Positions 27,818 to 35,652 of a stretch of 64,000 bases of DNA are shown in pieces (positions within the stretch are counted from its first letter, which is position 1; each line of letters begins with the position of its first letter). The stretch is taken from assembly GCA_017617035.1 (NCBI GenBank), contig JAFZWV010000006.1, positions 27,571 to 91,570 of the forward strand, written 5' to 3'. Under the pieces are notes generated by a model. It saw only the letters and a list, made by a program, of their open reading frames with translations, was not told the origin of the DNA and made no database searches. The position numbers and the translations under genes are program-made. The stretch is from Bacteroidales bacterium (GTDB lineage Bacteria > Bacteroidota > Bacteroidia > Bacteroidales > UBA932).

Positions 27818-27862
27818 CACTGTTAATGTCATCTCGACCAAGCGCAGCGCGTGGAGAGATCT
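27792..27862. repeat. Dispersed palindromic element A (paired, 9-bp spacer)
   Basis: Reverse unit 27792-27818 (AGATTCCTTCGC...GGAATGAC), spacer ACTGTTAAT, forward unit 27828-27862 (GTCATCTCGACC...AGAGATCT). The TGA of GGAATGAC is the stop codon of the CapA-like gene. Confidence 0.85.
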
Positions 27863-27914
27863 CCTAGCATCAGCAGACTGCACCCCAGAGCCGCATTTAC
27901 CCGGAAAGAAAAAA

Positions 27915-29135
27915 TTACTTGCGCGACTTGTAGAAAAGTTTTTTCGGTAAAGCGGATACCAGAACGATACCGAGAACGATGGCGGCGGTGACTTCGAGGG
28001 CGAGCATGCCGGCGTGAAGGGCGAGGCTTAACCTGCTGGAAACCAGGAAGAAAGTAGTCCAGAATATTCCGCCTCCGGGGATCATGGGGAAGACTCCGGG
28101 AATCAGATAAACCGTCGAAGGAGTCTTGAACCAAGACGCGAAAGCGCGGGCCAGCGAGGCAACGATGACCGTGGCCGCGAAGGTCGAAATCGCAGGACCC
28201 AGAACCGTGAACCTGAAGAGGACGAGGTACGCGACCCATCCGACCATGGCCACGAGCGCGGTCTGCACGTAGTTCCTGCGCGGCACGCCGAAGATCACCG
28301 AGAACCCGACCGTGCCTACGAAAGCCGCCAGCGCCTGCATCACGATCGTCCCGCAAAGCGCGTCCGGCTCGGTTCCGTTCACCAGAATCATCTGCCCCTC
28401 GATAAGGTAGGCCGCCATAAAGGTCACGACCACTCCAGCCGCGATGCAGAAAAAGACCATGATCGCGTCTAGCAGACGGGTAGCGCCGGCAATGTAGTCT
28501 TCGTCGGCGATGTCGCGTATGCCGTTGGTGAACGCCACTCCCGGAATGAGCGGAATCAGCGAGCCCACGATCATGTTTCCGAGGCTCACGCCGAATCCGA
28601 TGCGGTGGAAGACGATGCACAGCAGGGTAGCCAGCGCGCTACCGACTATGTTGGCGATGGGCTTAGACATGCGGGCGCCCGCGAACACGACGAAGGTCCA
28701 TAGGAGCATGCCCACGACGAAGGCCGCAGCGGCATCGAGCAGTCCGCCGCCGAAGATCATACAGAAGCCGGCCGAGCCCACGGCGGAGCCCAGGATCTGC
28801 TCCCACGCCGGTTTGGGCTTGCTCGCGCGTATCTCCAGAAGCCGTTCGCGCGCCTGCTCGACAGTATATCGGCCGGCTTCGATGTCGCGCGAAATCTGGT
28901 TCACGGCCGCCACCCTCTCGAGCTGAGCGCCTTTGAACGGGATGAACTCGACCTTGGCGTAGCCGGTCTGGCCGGTGGTGAAGATACCATTGCTCAGGAC
29001 GAAGAAATTTTGGGACTCTACGCCGTAGTGACGGGCGATGCGTTCCATGGTTTCCTCGACACGGGCTATCTCCGCGCCATTCTCCAGAAGGATATGGCCG
29101 GCGAGTGATGCGGTTTCCAGTACCTTTTCTTCCAT
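27915..29135 (-). CDS. Threonine/serine exporter, fused ThrE (DUF1212-DUF3815)
   Basis: 406 aa. The N-terminal cytoplasmic part contains the ThrE signature (LENGAEIARVEETMERIARHYG), followed by about ten hydrophobic segments. Features such as GTEPDALCGTIVMQALAAFV and VYLIPGVFPMIPGGGIFW in the second half match the DUF3815 (ThrE_2) part. Many bacteria encode the two parts separately; here they are fused, as in Corynebacterium ThrE. It should export threonine, serine or small amino acids across the inner membrane, although the substrate is not proven. It diverges from trpB. Its 3' end stops 52 bases after element A, with no terminator seen. Confidence 0.85.
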   Translation of the reverse strand: MEEKVLETASLAGHILLENGAEIARVEETMERIARHYGVESQNFFVLSNGIFTTGQTGYAKVEFIPFKGAQLERVAAVNQISRDIEAGRYTVEQARERLLEIRASKPKPAWEQILGSAVGSAGFCMIFGGGLLDAAAAFVVGMLLWTFVVFAGARMSKPIANIVGSALATLLCIVFHRIGFGVSLGNMIVGSLIPLIPGVAFTNGIRDIADEDYIAGATRLLDAIMVFFCIAAGVVVTFMAAYLIEGQMILVNGTEPDALCGTIVMQALAAFVGTVGFSVIFGVPRRNYVQTALVAMVGWVAYLVLFRFTVLGPAISTFAATVIVASLARAFASWFKTPSTVYLIPGVFPMIPGGGIFWTTFFLVSSRLSLALHAGMLALEVTAAIVLGIVLVSALPKKLFYKSRK

Positions 29136-29143
29136 AAGACGCG

Positions 29144-29151
29144 CAAAATTA
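29144..29151 (-). promoter_or_regulatory. -7 box of thrE-type gene
   Basis: TAATTTTG on the minus strand, 8 bases before the start codon; a very short leader is implied. The opposite weak box TATATTAG (29163-29170) may serve trpB. Confidence 0.45.
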
Positions 29152-29191
29152 CAAATTATTCTTATATTAGTGTCAGTTAATTATTGTTGAA

Positions 29192-30559
29192 ATGTCTAAA
29201 ATACCCTACAAGATCTACCTCAATGAGGATGAGATTCCTACCGCATGGTACAATGTCCGCGCAGATATGAAGAACAAGCCGGCTCCGCTACTTAATCCCG
29301 GAACTGGTAAGCCCCTCACAGCCGAGGAGTTAGAACCCATCTTCTGCAAGGAACTCGTTAAGCAGGAACTCGACAACGATAATCAGTATATTCCTATTCC
29401 TGAGGAGGTTCTGAACTTCTATAAGATGTACAGACCCTCACCGCTTGTCCGCGCATACTTCCTCGAGGAAGCGCTTCAGACCCCAGCTAAGATTTTCTAC
29501 AAGTTTGAAGGTAATAATACCTCCGGATCCCACAAACTGAATTCGGCAATCGCCCAGGCCTATTATGCTAAGAAGCAGGGCCTTAAGGGTGTTACAACCG
29601 AGACCGGCGCGGGCCAGTGGGGAACGGCTTTAAGTATGGCCACCCAGTTCTTCGGACTTGACTGCAAGGTCTACATGGTAAAGGTCTCCTACGAGCAGAA
29701 GCCCTTCCGCCGCGAGGTTATGAGAACCTATGGCGCACAGGTGACCCCTTCTCCCAGTGATACAACCGAGATCGGTCGCAAGATACTCGCAGAGTTCCCC
29801 GGAACTACCGGAAGTCTTGGTTGCGCTATCTCTGAGGCTGTCGAAACAGCAGTTAAGAATGAAGGATACCGCTATGAACTCGGTTCGGTTCTGAATCAAG
29901 TCCTTCTGCATCAGACCATTATCGGCCTCGAGACCCAGGCTGCGCTTCGTAAGTACGGCGTCAAACCCGATATCATCATCGGCTGCGCAGGCGGCGGCTC
30001 GAACCTCGGCGGACTCGCAAGCCCCTTCATTGGCGAGATGCTGCGAGGCGAGGCGGATTACAAGATTATCGCAGTAGAGCCGGCCTCATGTCCGAGTTTC
30101 ACCCGTGGAAAGTATGCATACGACTTCTGCGACACCGGCCATATATGCCCGCTCGCAAAGATGTATACCCTTGGCAGCACCTTCATCCCTTCGGCTAACC
30201 ACGCCGGCGGTCTCCGTTACCATGGCATGTCCTCCATTCTGTCGCAGCTCTATGCCGACGGCCTGTTCGAGGCCCGTGCGGTCGAGCAGACTTCGGTGTT
30301 CGAGGCGGCCCAGCTCTTCGCTCGCGTGGAGGGAACTCTCCCTGCTCCGGAGAGCAGCCATGCCATCAGGGTGGCGATAGACGAGGCCCTGAAGTGCAAG
30401 GAGACAGGCGAGGAGAAGACTATAGTCTTCGGCCTCACCGGTACCGGTTACTTCGATTTGAAGGCTTACGAGCAGTTCAACAACGGAACCATGAACGACT
30501 ATATCCCCACAGACGAGGAGATAGCCGCCAACCTGGCCAAGTTACCTAAGGTAGATTAG
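29192..30559 (+). CDS. trpB: Tryptophan synthase beta-like PLP enzyme (TrpB2)
   Basis: 455 aa, longer than canonical TrpB (about 400) and of the TrpB2 type, with the extended N-terminus (MSKIPYKIYLNEDEIPTAWYN). The PLP lysine is in NNTSGSHKLNSA, the catalytic Glu region is TTETGAGQWG, and the phosphate-binding glycine loop is GCAGGGSNLGG. It condenses indole with serine to make tryptophan. No trpA or other trp gene is adjacent, so it may work with free indole rather than in an alpha-beta complex, as proposed for TrpB2 enzymes. The stop codon overlaps the end of the converging lipoprotein gene by 4 bases. Confidence 0.9.
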   Translation: MSKIPYKIYLNEDEIPTAWYNVRADMKNKPAPLLNPGTGKPLTAEELEPIFCKELVKQELDNDNQYIPIPEEVLNFYKMYRPSPLVRAYFLEEALQTPAKIFYKFEGNNTSGSHKLNSAIAQAYYAKKQGLKGVTTETGAGQWGTALSMATQFFGLDCKVYMVKVSYEQKPFRREVMRTYGAQVTPSPSDTTEIGRKILAEFPGTTGSLGCAISEAVETAVKNEGYRYELGSVLNQVLLHQTIIGLETQAALRKYGVKPDIIIGCAGGGSNLGGLASPFIGEMLRGEADYKIIAVEPASCPSFTRGKYAYDFCDTGHICPLAKMYTLGSTFIPSANHAGGLRYHGMSSILSQLYADGLFEARAVEQTSVFEAAQLFARVEGTLPAPESSHAIRVAIDEALKCKETGEEKTIVFGLTGTGYFDLKAYEQFNNGTMNDYIPTDEEIAANLAKLPKVD

Positions 30560-31305
30560 TTTTTCTCCCACGTGAAAGTGTGGGATTCTTTGAGGCTGAG
30601 GCCTTCGACATCGAATTCGTTCCACTTGCCGTAGTACCTCAGTTCTTTAGTGACACATCCGTTTACGTCGTATTCATAGTCGTATACGGATGTGTTAGTA
30701 TCTAACGCACCCTCAGTGTCGCGCCAGCAGGAGGATTCAACGAGATTGGCTGAAGCACGTCCGAGAAAGCCGGCCTCAAACATCCACCTCTCGAGGCCGA
30801 GAGCCTCTGCCCAGTGGGTTCTGATCCAGCCCACGTTTACTTTCGGGAGATAGGTCGCCTCGTTTTTCCTCCAGTCGAGTTTCAGTCTGTCATAGCTGGT
30901 CCAGCATGTAATATTGCTGCTGGATACGGTCTGGCCTGTGACCTGAACGCCGTCCAGAGATCCCTTGGTGAGGAAACCAGACTTATCGTAATCAATAGTC
31001 CAGGTGTGTTGGGAAGTCTCAATCTTGGTCGCATAGCCCTGTTTGTTCAGGGTGAGCGTATACTCCGCAGCATCTCCTTTACCTATAAGAAGGGTTTTGT
31101 CGTTCCATGTGAAGTCCTGTCTGACACCAAGTAAAGTGACAGATGCGATAGTCCCGTTTTCGTTGTAGGCGAAGCTGTAGCCGTCGAAGGATTTCACCCT
31201 GTAGTCTGGTTTAGTAGCTGGGCCCAGGTCGAAATCGTCGGGCTCACAAGCTGTCGCAAGCAATGCGATGGATGCTAAAATGATGAGATATACAGAGCGT
31301 TTCAT
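30556..31305 (-). CDS. DUF4595-like lipoprotein
   Basis: 249 aa from the ATG at 31305, giving a signal peptide with lipobox TAC (MKRSVYLIILASIALLATAC). An earlier start at 31392 would overlap the DAHP synthase gene. The mature part repeats beta-hairpin units of the type YxFxYNxNGxI and YATKI...WTIDYDKSGFLTK, close to DUF4595, a group of periplasmic or surface lipoproteins with RHS/YD-like strand repeats. Function unknown. It sits at the end of the chorismate mutase-DAHP synthase unit, 29 bases after it, but its role in aromatic synthesis is doubtful. Confidence 0.6.
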   Translation of the reverse strand: MKRSVYLIILASIALLATACEPDDFDLGPATKPDYRVKSFDGYSFAYNENGTIASVTLLGVRQDFTWNDKTLLIGKGDAAEYTLTLNKQGYATKIETSQHTWTIDYDKSGFLTKGSLDGVQVTGQTVSSSNITCWTSYDRLKLDWRKNEATYLPKVNVGWIRTHWAEALGLERWMFEAGFLGRASANLVESSCWRDTEGALDTNTSVYDYEYDVNGCVTKELRYYGKWNEFDVEGLSLKESHTFTWEKN

Positions 31306-31334
31306 ATTCGAAATCAATTTAGAATTTGATACAT

Positions 31335-32366
31335 CTACCATAAATCGGCCAACTCCATAATTAGCCTTTCTGTCTTCTCCCAACCGAGGCAAGGATCCGT
31401 GATAGACTTCCCATAGACGCCTTCTCCGGGCTGCTGGCAGCCATCTTCCAGATAGGACTCTATCATGAATCCCTTAAGAAGACTCTTGATATCAGGATTG
31501 CGCTTCGCGCTTGCAATCACTTCTTTCGCTATATCTGCCTGTTTGAAGCAATCCTTGCCTGAGTTGCAGTGGTTAGTGTCTACTATGAGGGCCTGGTTGC
31601 ATAGGCTACTCTCCGAATATAGTTCAGCCAGTTTGCAAAGATTGTCATAGCTGTAATTAGGCTGCATATGGCCTTCTGAGTCTTTATAGCCTCGCAGCAC
31701 GGCGTGGGCGAGGGGATTACCCTTACTCTCTACCTCCCAGTTACGGTAGATGAAGGTGTGGGGGCTCTGAGCTGCGCCTATGGCGTGGAGCATTACGCTC
31801 AGATCTCCGCTCGTGGGGTTCTTCATTCCTACCGGGATATCGAGCCCGCTCGCGGTGAGGCGATGCTGCTGGTTCTCTACTGACCGTGCGCCTATGGTCA
31901 CGTATGAAAGCAGGTCGGAGACGAAGCGGTGCTCTTCGGGGTAGAGCATTTCGTCGGCGCACGAAAAGCCCGTTTCATTGAGTACGCGCATGTGGAGCCG
32001 GCGTAGGGCTATGAGGCCCTGAAGCACGTCTGACCCGCCCTGCGGATCAGGCTGGTGCAGCATGCCCTTATAGCCGGTGCCGGCCGTTCTGGGCTTGTTG
32101 GTGAATATTCGGGGTACTATCATGATCCGGTCGGCCACCCTCTCGCGGACCCGGCTCAGGCGGGTGATATAGTCTATCACCGCGTCTTCCCGGTCCGCCG
32201 AGCACGGGCCGACCACCAGAAGCATTTTGTCGCTGCTGCCGGTAATCACGCTGCGTATTTGCGCATCGTTTTCCTGCTTGGCGCGTGCTCCTTCCGCGGA
32301 AACGGGGAACATCTCCTTTATTTCCTTCGGAATCGGCAGCCTCCGTTTGAAGATCATGTTCTTCAT
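31335..32366 (-). CDS. 3-deoxy-7-phosphoheptulonate synthase, class I
   Basis: 343 aa. The first enzyme of the shikimate pathway, condensing phosphoenolpyruvate with erythrose 4-phosphate. The motifs of the AroF/G/H class are all present: VVGPCSADRE, then PRIFTNKPRTAGTGYKG, GARSVENQQHR, VDTNHCNSGKD (metal-binding His region) and GFMIESYLEDGCQ. No regulatory or chorismate mutase domain is fused. It follows the separate chorismate mutase gene by 10 bases, so feedback control through a partner protein is possible. I leave the symbol blank because aroF, aroG and aroH cannot be told apart. Confidence 0.92.
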   Translation of the reverse strand: MKNMIFKRRLPIPKEIKEMFPVSAEGARAKQENDAQIRSVITGSSDKMLLVVGPCSADREDAVIDYITRLSRVRERVADRIMIVPRIFTNKPRTAGTGYKGMLHQPDPQGGSDVLQGLIALRRLHMRVLNETGFSCADEMLYPEEHRFVSDLLSYVTIGARSVENQQHRLTASGLDIPVGMKNPTSGDLSVMLHAIGAAQSPHTFIYRNWEVESKGNPLAHAVLRGYKDSEGHMQPNYSYDNLCKLAELYSESSLCNQALIVDTNHCNSGKDCFKQADIAKEVIASAKRNPDIKSLLKGFMIESYLEDGCQQPGEGVYGKSITDPCLGWEKTERLIMELADLW

Positions 32367-32375
32367 ACCCGGTTT

Positions 32376-32415
32376 GTCATTTCGAGCGAGCCTTTTGGGC
32401 GAGTCGAGAAATCTC
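32376..32415. repeat. Dispersed palindromic element B (single unit)
   Basis: GTCATTTCGAGCGAGCC-TTTT-GGGCGAGTCGAGAAATCT: complementary arms around TTTT. Read on the minus strand it encodes the last 12 residues and the stop codon of chorismate mutase. Confidence 0.85.
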
Positions 32416-32643
32416 TATTGTATGTTTCTGAAAATTCGCGTAATGTTCTCTGTTTTCTGGACTTACGAGCTTCGAGTTCTGTTCGATAATCTGAGCTTCC
32501 CGCTTGGCGTCGACTGCTGCCAGGCCAGCTGCAGCCTTCACCGCCGCCGCTTCGTGGCTCAATTTTATCCTGCGCTCGAACAGCAGCGCCATCTGGGCAT
32601 CCACCTTATCGATATCTGCTCGTATTTCTTCCAGTTTTCGCAT
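32377..32643 (-). CDS. Chorismate mutase, AroQ class
   Basis: 88 aa, a free-standing three-helix AroQ domain. Motifs: MRKLEEIRADIDKVDAQMAL with the helix-1 Arg, LFERRIKLSHEAAAVK with the Arg/Lys active-site residues, and YANFQKHTIEISR near the end. It converts chorismate to prephenate for phenylalanine and tyrosine. The last 12 residues (EISRLAQKARSK) and the stop lie in palindromic element B. The typical AroQ ending is also of SRxxQ type, so part of this may resemble the native helix by chance or by selection. First gene of a unit with DAHP synthase; promoter 7 bases upstream. Confidence 0.88.
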   Translation of the reverse strand: MRKLEEIRADIDKVDAQMALLFERRIKLSHEAAAVKAAAGLAAVDAKREAQIIEQNSKLVSPENREHYANFQKHTIEISRLAQKARSK

Positions 32644-32650
32644 ATCCCTA

Positions 32651-32658
32651 CAAATTTA
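32651..32658 (-). promoter_or_regulatory. -7 box of chorismate mutase unit
   Basis: TAAATTTG on the minus strand, 7 bases before the start codon. Confidence 0.55.
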
Positions 32659-32672
32659 ACTAAAAACTTGAT

Positions 32673-32702
32673 ACTACTCCCTATCCTTGTGTAGGGAGTA
32701 GT
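32673..32702. promoter_or_regulatory. Hairpin between divergent promoters (11-bp stem)
   Basis: ACTACTCCCTA (32673-32683) and TAGGGAGTAGT (32692-32702) are perfectly complementary. It lies midway between the chorismate mutase and lemA promoters. The GGGAGTAGTC core recurs in the hairpin at 55415-55458. Confidence 0.7.
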
Positions 32703-32714
32703 CTGAACTTTTTG

Positions 32715-32722
32715 TAAATTCG
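32715..32722 (+). promoter_or_regulatory. -7 box of lemA
   Basis: TAAATTCG, one base off TAnnTTTG, 4 bases before the ATG; a leaderless transcript is implied. Confidence 0.4.
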
Positions 32723-32726
32723 CAAT

Positions 32727-33275
32727 ATGATTACAGCTATAATTATCATTGTAGTCGTGGTGCTGGTAGCACTATGGCTTATCGGGGCCCAGCGCAAGCT
32801 CGTGTCCGCAGACGAATTTTGCAAGAATGCTCTCAGCCAGATAGGCGTGCAGCAGAACAGCCGTTGGGATGCCCTTACGGCCCTTGCCGAGTTGACAAAG
32901 GGTTACAGCGAGCATGAATACAAGACCCTTATGGACGTCATTGCCCAGCGCTCGCCGATAGGCCGCGATTCCAGCGCCTCTGACGTAGCCGCTCAGGAAG
33001 GCAAGATAGGCGAAGCCCTCAGGCTCATCAATGTAGTCGCGGAGCAGTACCCGGCCCTCAAGGCAAACGAGACCTATCTTAAGACCATGGACGAAGTCGG
33101 TAAGTACGAGAATCAGGTTCGCCTGAGCCGTATGACCTATAACGATACGGTTACCAAGTTCAACCGCATGGTCCGCATGTTCCCCGACAGCATAGCCGCC
33201 GCCATCTTCGGCTTCCAGGCCAAGGAATACCTTGCCGAGCCCGCCGGAAAGACCGACATGCCTTCTATGAAATAG
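32727..33275 (+). CDS. lemA: LemA family membrane protein
   Basis: 182 aa. One N-terminal transmembrane segment (IIIIVVVVLVALWLIG), then the helical LemA domain: DEFCKNALSQIGVQQNSRWD, ANETYLKTMDEVGKYENQVRLSRMTYNDTVTKFNRMVRMFP, ending in a Phe-rich FGFQAKEYLAEPAG. LemA proteins are common next to DUF2207 genes, as here, and the pair is thought to act at the cell envelope, although no activity is established. The stop codon TAG overlaps the first bases of palindromic element C. Confidence 0.92.
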   Translation: MITAIIIIVVVVLVALWLIGAQRKLVSADEFCKNALSQIGVQQNSRWDALTALAELTKGYSEHEYKTLMDVIAQRSPIGRDSSASDVAAQEGKIGEALRLINVVAEQYPALKANETYLKTMDEVGKYENQVRLSRMTYNDTVTKFNRMVRMFPDSIAAAIFGFQAKEYLAEPAGKTDMPSMK

Positions 33276-33344
33276 ATCTCTCCACTCGCTACGCTCGGTC
33301 GAGATGACAGCATCTTTGTCATTTCGAGCGAAGTCGAGAAATCT
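33274..33344. repeat. Dispersed palindromic element C (paired, 9-bp spacer)
   Basis: Reverse unit 33274-33308 (AGATCTCTCCAC...GAGATGAC), spacer AGCATCTTT, forward unit 33318-33344 (GTCATTTCGAGCG...AGAAATCT). It fills the lemA-DUF2207 gap. An in-frame ATG inside it (33304) gives a false longer start for the next gene. Confidence 0.88.
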
Positions 33345-33351
33345 CATGGCA

Positions 33352-34992
33352 ATGAAGCGTTCAATCATCATAGCGGCGCTGCTGGCGTGGGCCTGCATCG
33401 CGCAGGCGGGCGTCATACGCAGCATCAACATCAATCTCTCGCTCGACCGCGAGGGCAACGCCCATATAACCGAAATCTGGGACCTCGATGCCGATGAGGG
33501 GACCGAGTGGTACCTCGTGCGCGAGAACCTGGACGGTATGAGCGTGCGCGATTTCCGCGTAAGTGAGGGCGGAGTCCAGTTCGAGGACGTAGGGGAGTGG
33601 AACGTCAGCCGCAGCCTCCGCCAGAAAGCCGGCAAATGCGGCATCGTCCACAAAAAGAACGGCGTGGAACTCTGCTGGGGCCTCGGCTCCATGGGCGACC
33701 ATCTCTTTACTGCCTCCTACGTTATGACCGGTGCCGTCCGAACCCTGCGCGACTACGACATGCTGCACCTGCAGCTCGTCTCACCCGGCCTCTCCTCGAG
33801 GCCGGAAAAGGTCAGCGTGAGAATAAGCGCGGAGGGTGTGCCGCTTTCGGAGGATAACTGCAGGCTCTGGGGCTTCGGATTCAACGGCAATGCCTTTCTT
33901 CAGGACGGTTCGGCGGTTTACCGCTCTACCGAGCAGTTCCGCCGAAACTCCTCAGTCATTGCACTTCTTCGCTTTAATAAAGGCATTTTTTATTCTTCGA
34001 ACGCACTCGATAAGGAGTTCGATGAAGTATTGACTCGTGCCCTCGACGGTTCCTCATACGATAAGTCGGCGGCCCTGGGCGAAGACGACAACGACGGGTG
34101 GTATCTGTTCATGTTCACCATGTTCTGGTCGCTTCTTTCAGTTTTACTGGTTATCATAGGTGTGAAGGCCCACTACAAATCCGTATTGGGCGTACCCTCG
34201 ATGAGGAACATCGACTGGTGCCGAGACGTTCCCTTCAAGGGAGATATCCTCGAAGGCGAGTTCGTCTGGAGGAAGTTGAGATCCGGGGCCGCTCAGGACA
34301 GCCAGCTTGCCGGCGCCATGATACTCCGTATGGTAGAGCGCGGCCTGCTTACAGTCGGCCGCGACCGCGACGACAAAGTGGAAATCCATTTCGCCTCGAA
34401 TCCCTCGTTTGACGGGCTTCCGGCTTGCTATAAGGGCCTCTGGGATATGATGAAAGAGGCTTCAGGAGAGGATGAGATACTTCAGGACAAGGAGTTCTCC
34501 CGTTGGAGCAGATCACACACCAGGCGAGTCAGCAAATGGTGTACTTCATCTGTAGAAGATGCGGTGGATCTTATGAAAGCGGACTCATATATGAGTGCTT
34601 CAGGTAAATTCTTCGAAAGTGGTAAGGATGAGGCGCGTAAGCTTGTTGGCTTCAACAAGTTCCTTAAGGATTTTACCCTGCTCGATGAGCGCGGAACCCG
34701 CGAGGTCGGACTATGGAACGACTATCTGGTTTTCGCTATGATATTCGGCATCGCAGACAAGGTTGCAAAGGAACTCTCCGACATAGATCCCAAGGTCTTC
34801 AGTGAGACTGTATACGCAGATCCTTATACTGCTCGCCAGATTATCTGGATGACCAACAGAATGGGCTACGCCATCACCAACGCCTCAGCCTCGGCCCAAA
34901 TGAAAACCGCCTCCTCGGGCCTCGGAGGTTTCACCTCCTTCGGCGGTGGCGGCGGCTTCTCAGGCGGCGGCTTCGGCGGTGGTGCCCGCTAG
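33352..34992 (+). CDS. DUF2207 membrane protein, LemA partner
   Basis: 546 aa from the ATG at 33352, chosen because it starts a signal peptide (MKRSIIIAALLAWACIAQAG); the ATG at 33304 lies in element C and would add repeat-encoded residues. Periplasmic beta domain (HITEIWDLDADEGTEWYL), a transmembrane segment near residue 255 (LFMFTMFWSLLSVLLVIIGV), a winged-helix-like cytoplasmic region, and the glycine-rich tail GGFTSFGGGGGFSGGGFGGG typical of the family. The second membrane helix is not obvious. Function unknown; likely envelope-related with LemA. Ends 4 bases past the start of the converging barrel gene. Confidence 0.88.
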   Translation: MKRSIIIAALLAWACIAQAGVIRSININLSLDREGNAHITEIWDLDADEGTEWYLVRENLDGMSVRDFRVSEGGVQFEDVGEWNVSRSLRQKAGKCGIVHKKNGVELCWGLGSMGDHLFTASYVMTGAVRTLRDYDMLHLQLVSPGLSSRPEKVSVRISAEGVPLSEDNCRLWGFGFNGNAFLQDGSAVYRSTEQFRRNSSVIALLRFNKGIFYSSNALDKEFDEVLTRALDGSSYDKSAALGEDDNDGWYLFMFTMFWSLLSVLLVIIGVKAHYKSVLGVPSMRNIDWCRDVPFKGDILEGEFVWRKLRSGAAQDSQLAGAMILRMVERGLLTVGRDRDDKVEIHFASNPSFDGLPACYKGLWDMMKEASGEDEILQDKEFSRWSRSHTRRVSKWCTSSVEDAVDLMKADSYMSASGKFFESGKDEARKLVGFNKFLKDFTLLDERGTREVGLWNDYLVFAMIFGIADKVAKELSDIDPKVFSETVYADPYTARQIIWMTNRMGYAITNASASAQMKTASSGLGGFTSFGGGGGFSGGGFGGGAR

Positions 34993-35624
34993 AACTTGTA
35001 GCCGTAGTTGAATCCTAACGTTGCGAAACTGTTGAGCCCCAGGAATAGCTGGAGGCTCATGTTGTCGGTGATGAAACGTCCTACACCAAGCTGGAGACCC
35101 CATGCGAAGTATCCGCCGCTGGGACCGTTGGTGTGAGGCACTATGCTGGCGTATCTCTCATCAGAGTAATCTTCGTCGTAGCCCAGGATCAGACCTCTTC
35201 CCAGAGCTAATCTTGCGAATGCCTCGAAGTCCTGGCCCCAGCAGTAGCGGCCTGTTACAGTAGCGGCGAGCATGCCCATGGTCCAAGTCTGGGTAGTCTT
35301 GACTGTACCGTACTCGGTCAGAGTGTCCCTGGTGAACCATGTTGAGTAACGGAGGAAGTCGAACAAGACACCACCGGCAACGGATCCGCGGCCGTCTGCA
35401 AAGGTCTTAAAGGTATAGTCGGCATTGATCCCAAGCGGCATGATGGGCTTTGTGTGGTTATCATTATCAAAGCGCATGGTGAAATTCCATCCGAAGGTAA
35501 CTCCCAGTCGGATGTCGCCTTCCTTGGGAAGGGCTCTGAGTGGTTCGTAGGTGGTCTGTTCTTGCGCCAGCGCAGCCGGTACAAAGAGCACGATAGCGAA
35601 AAGGAGAGTGGCTAGTTTTTTCAT
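34989..35624 (-). CDS. Outer membrane beta-barrel protein
   Basis: 211 aa from the ATG at 35624 (MKKLATLLFAIVLFVPAALAQ, a Sec signal). An ATG-initiated extension to 35771 would run through hisS. The mature part alternates polar and aromatic residues in strand-like blocks and ends in the typical C-terminal Phe (FATLGFNYGYKF). It resembles small 8-stranded barrels of the porin_family or OmpW-like group found in Bacteroidota. Function unknown. It follows hisS by 28 bases on the same strand and may be co-transcribed. Confidence 0.75.
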   Translation of the reverse strand: MKKLATLLFAIVLFVPAALAQEQTTYEPLRALPKEGDIRLGVTFGWNFTMRFDNDNHTKPIMPLGINADYTFKTFADGRGSVAGGVLFDFLRYSTWFTRDTLTEYGTVKTTQTWTMGMLAATVTGRYCWGQDFEAFARLALGRGLILGYDEDYSDERYASIVPHTNGPSGGYFAWGLQLGVGRFITDNMSLQLFLGLNSFATLGFNYGYKF

Positions 35625-35652
35625 ATTGGTACTAGTGTTTTGTGCCAAGCTA

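Noticed and set aside
33304-33351. N-terminal extension of the DUF2207 protein from the ATG at 33304
   Set aside because: The residues come from palindromic element C, and a signal peptide starts at 33352.
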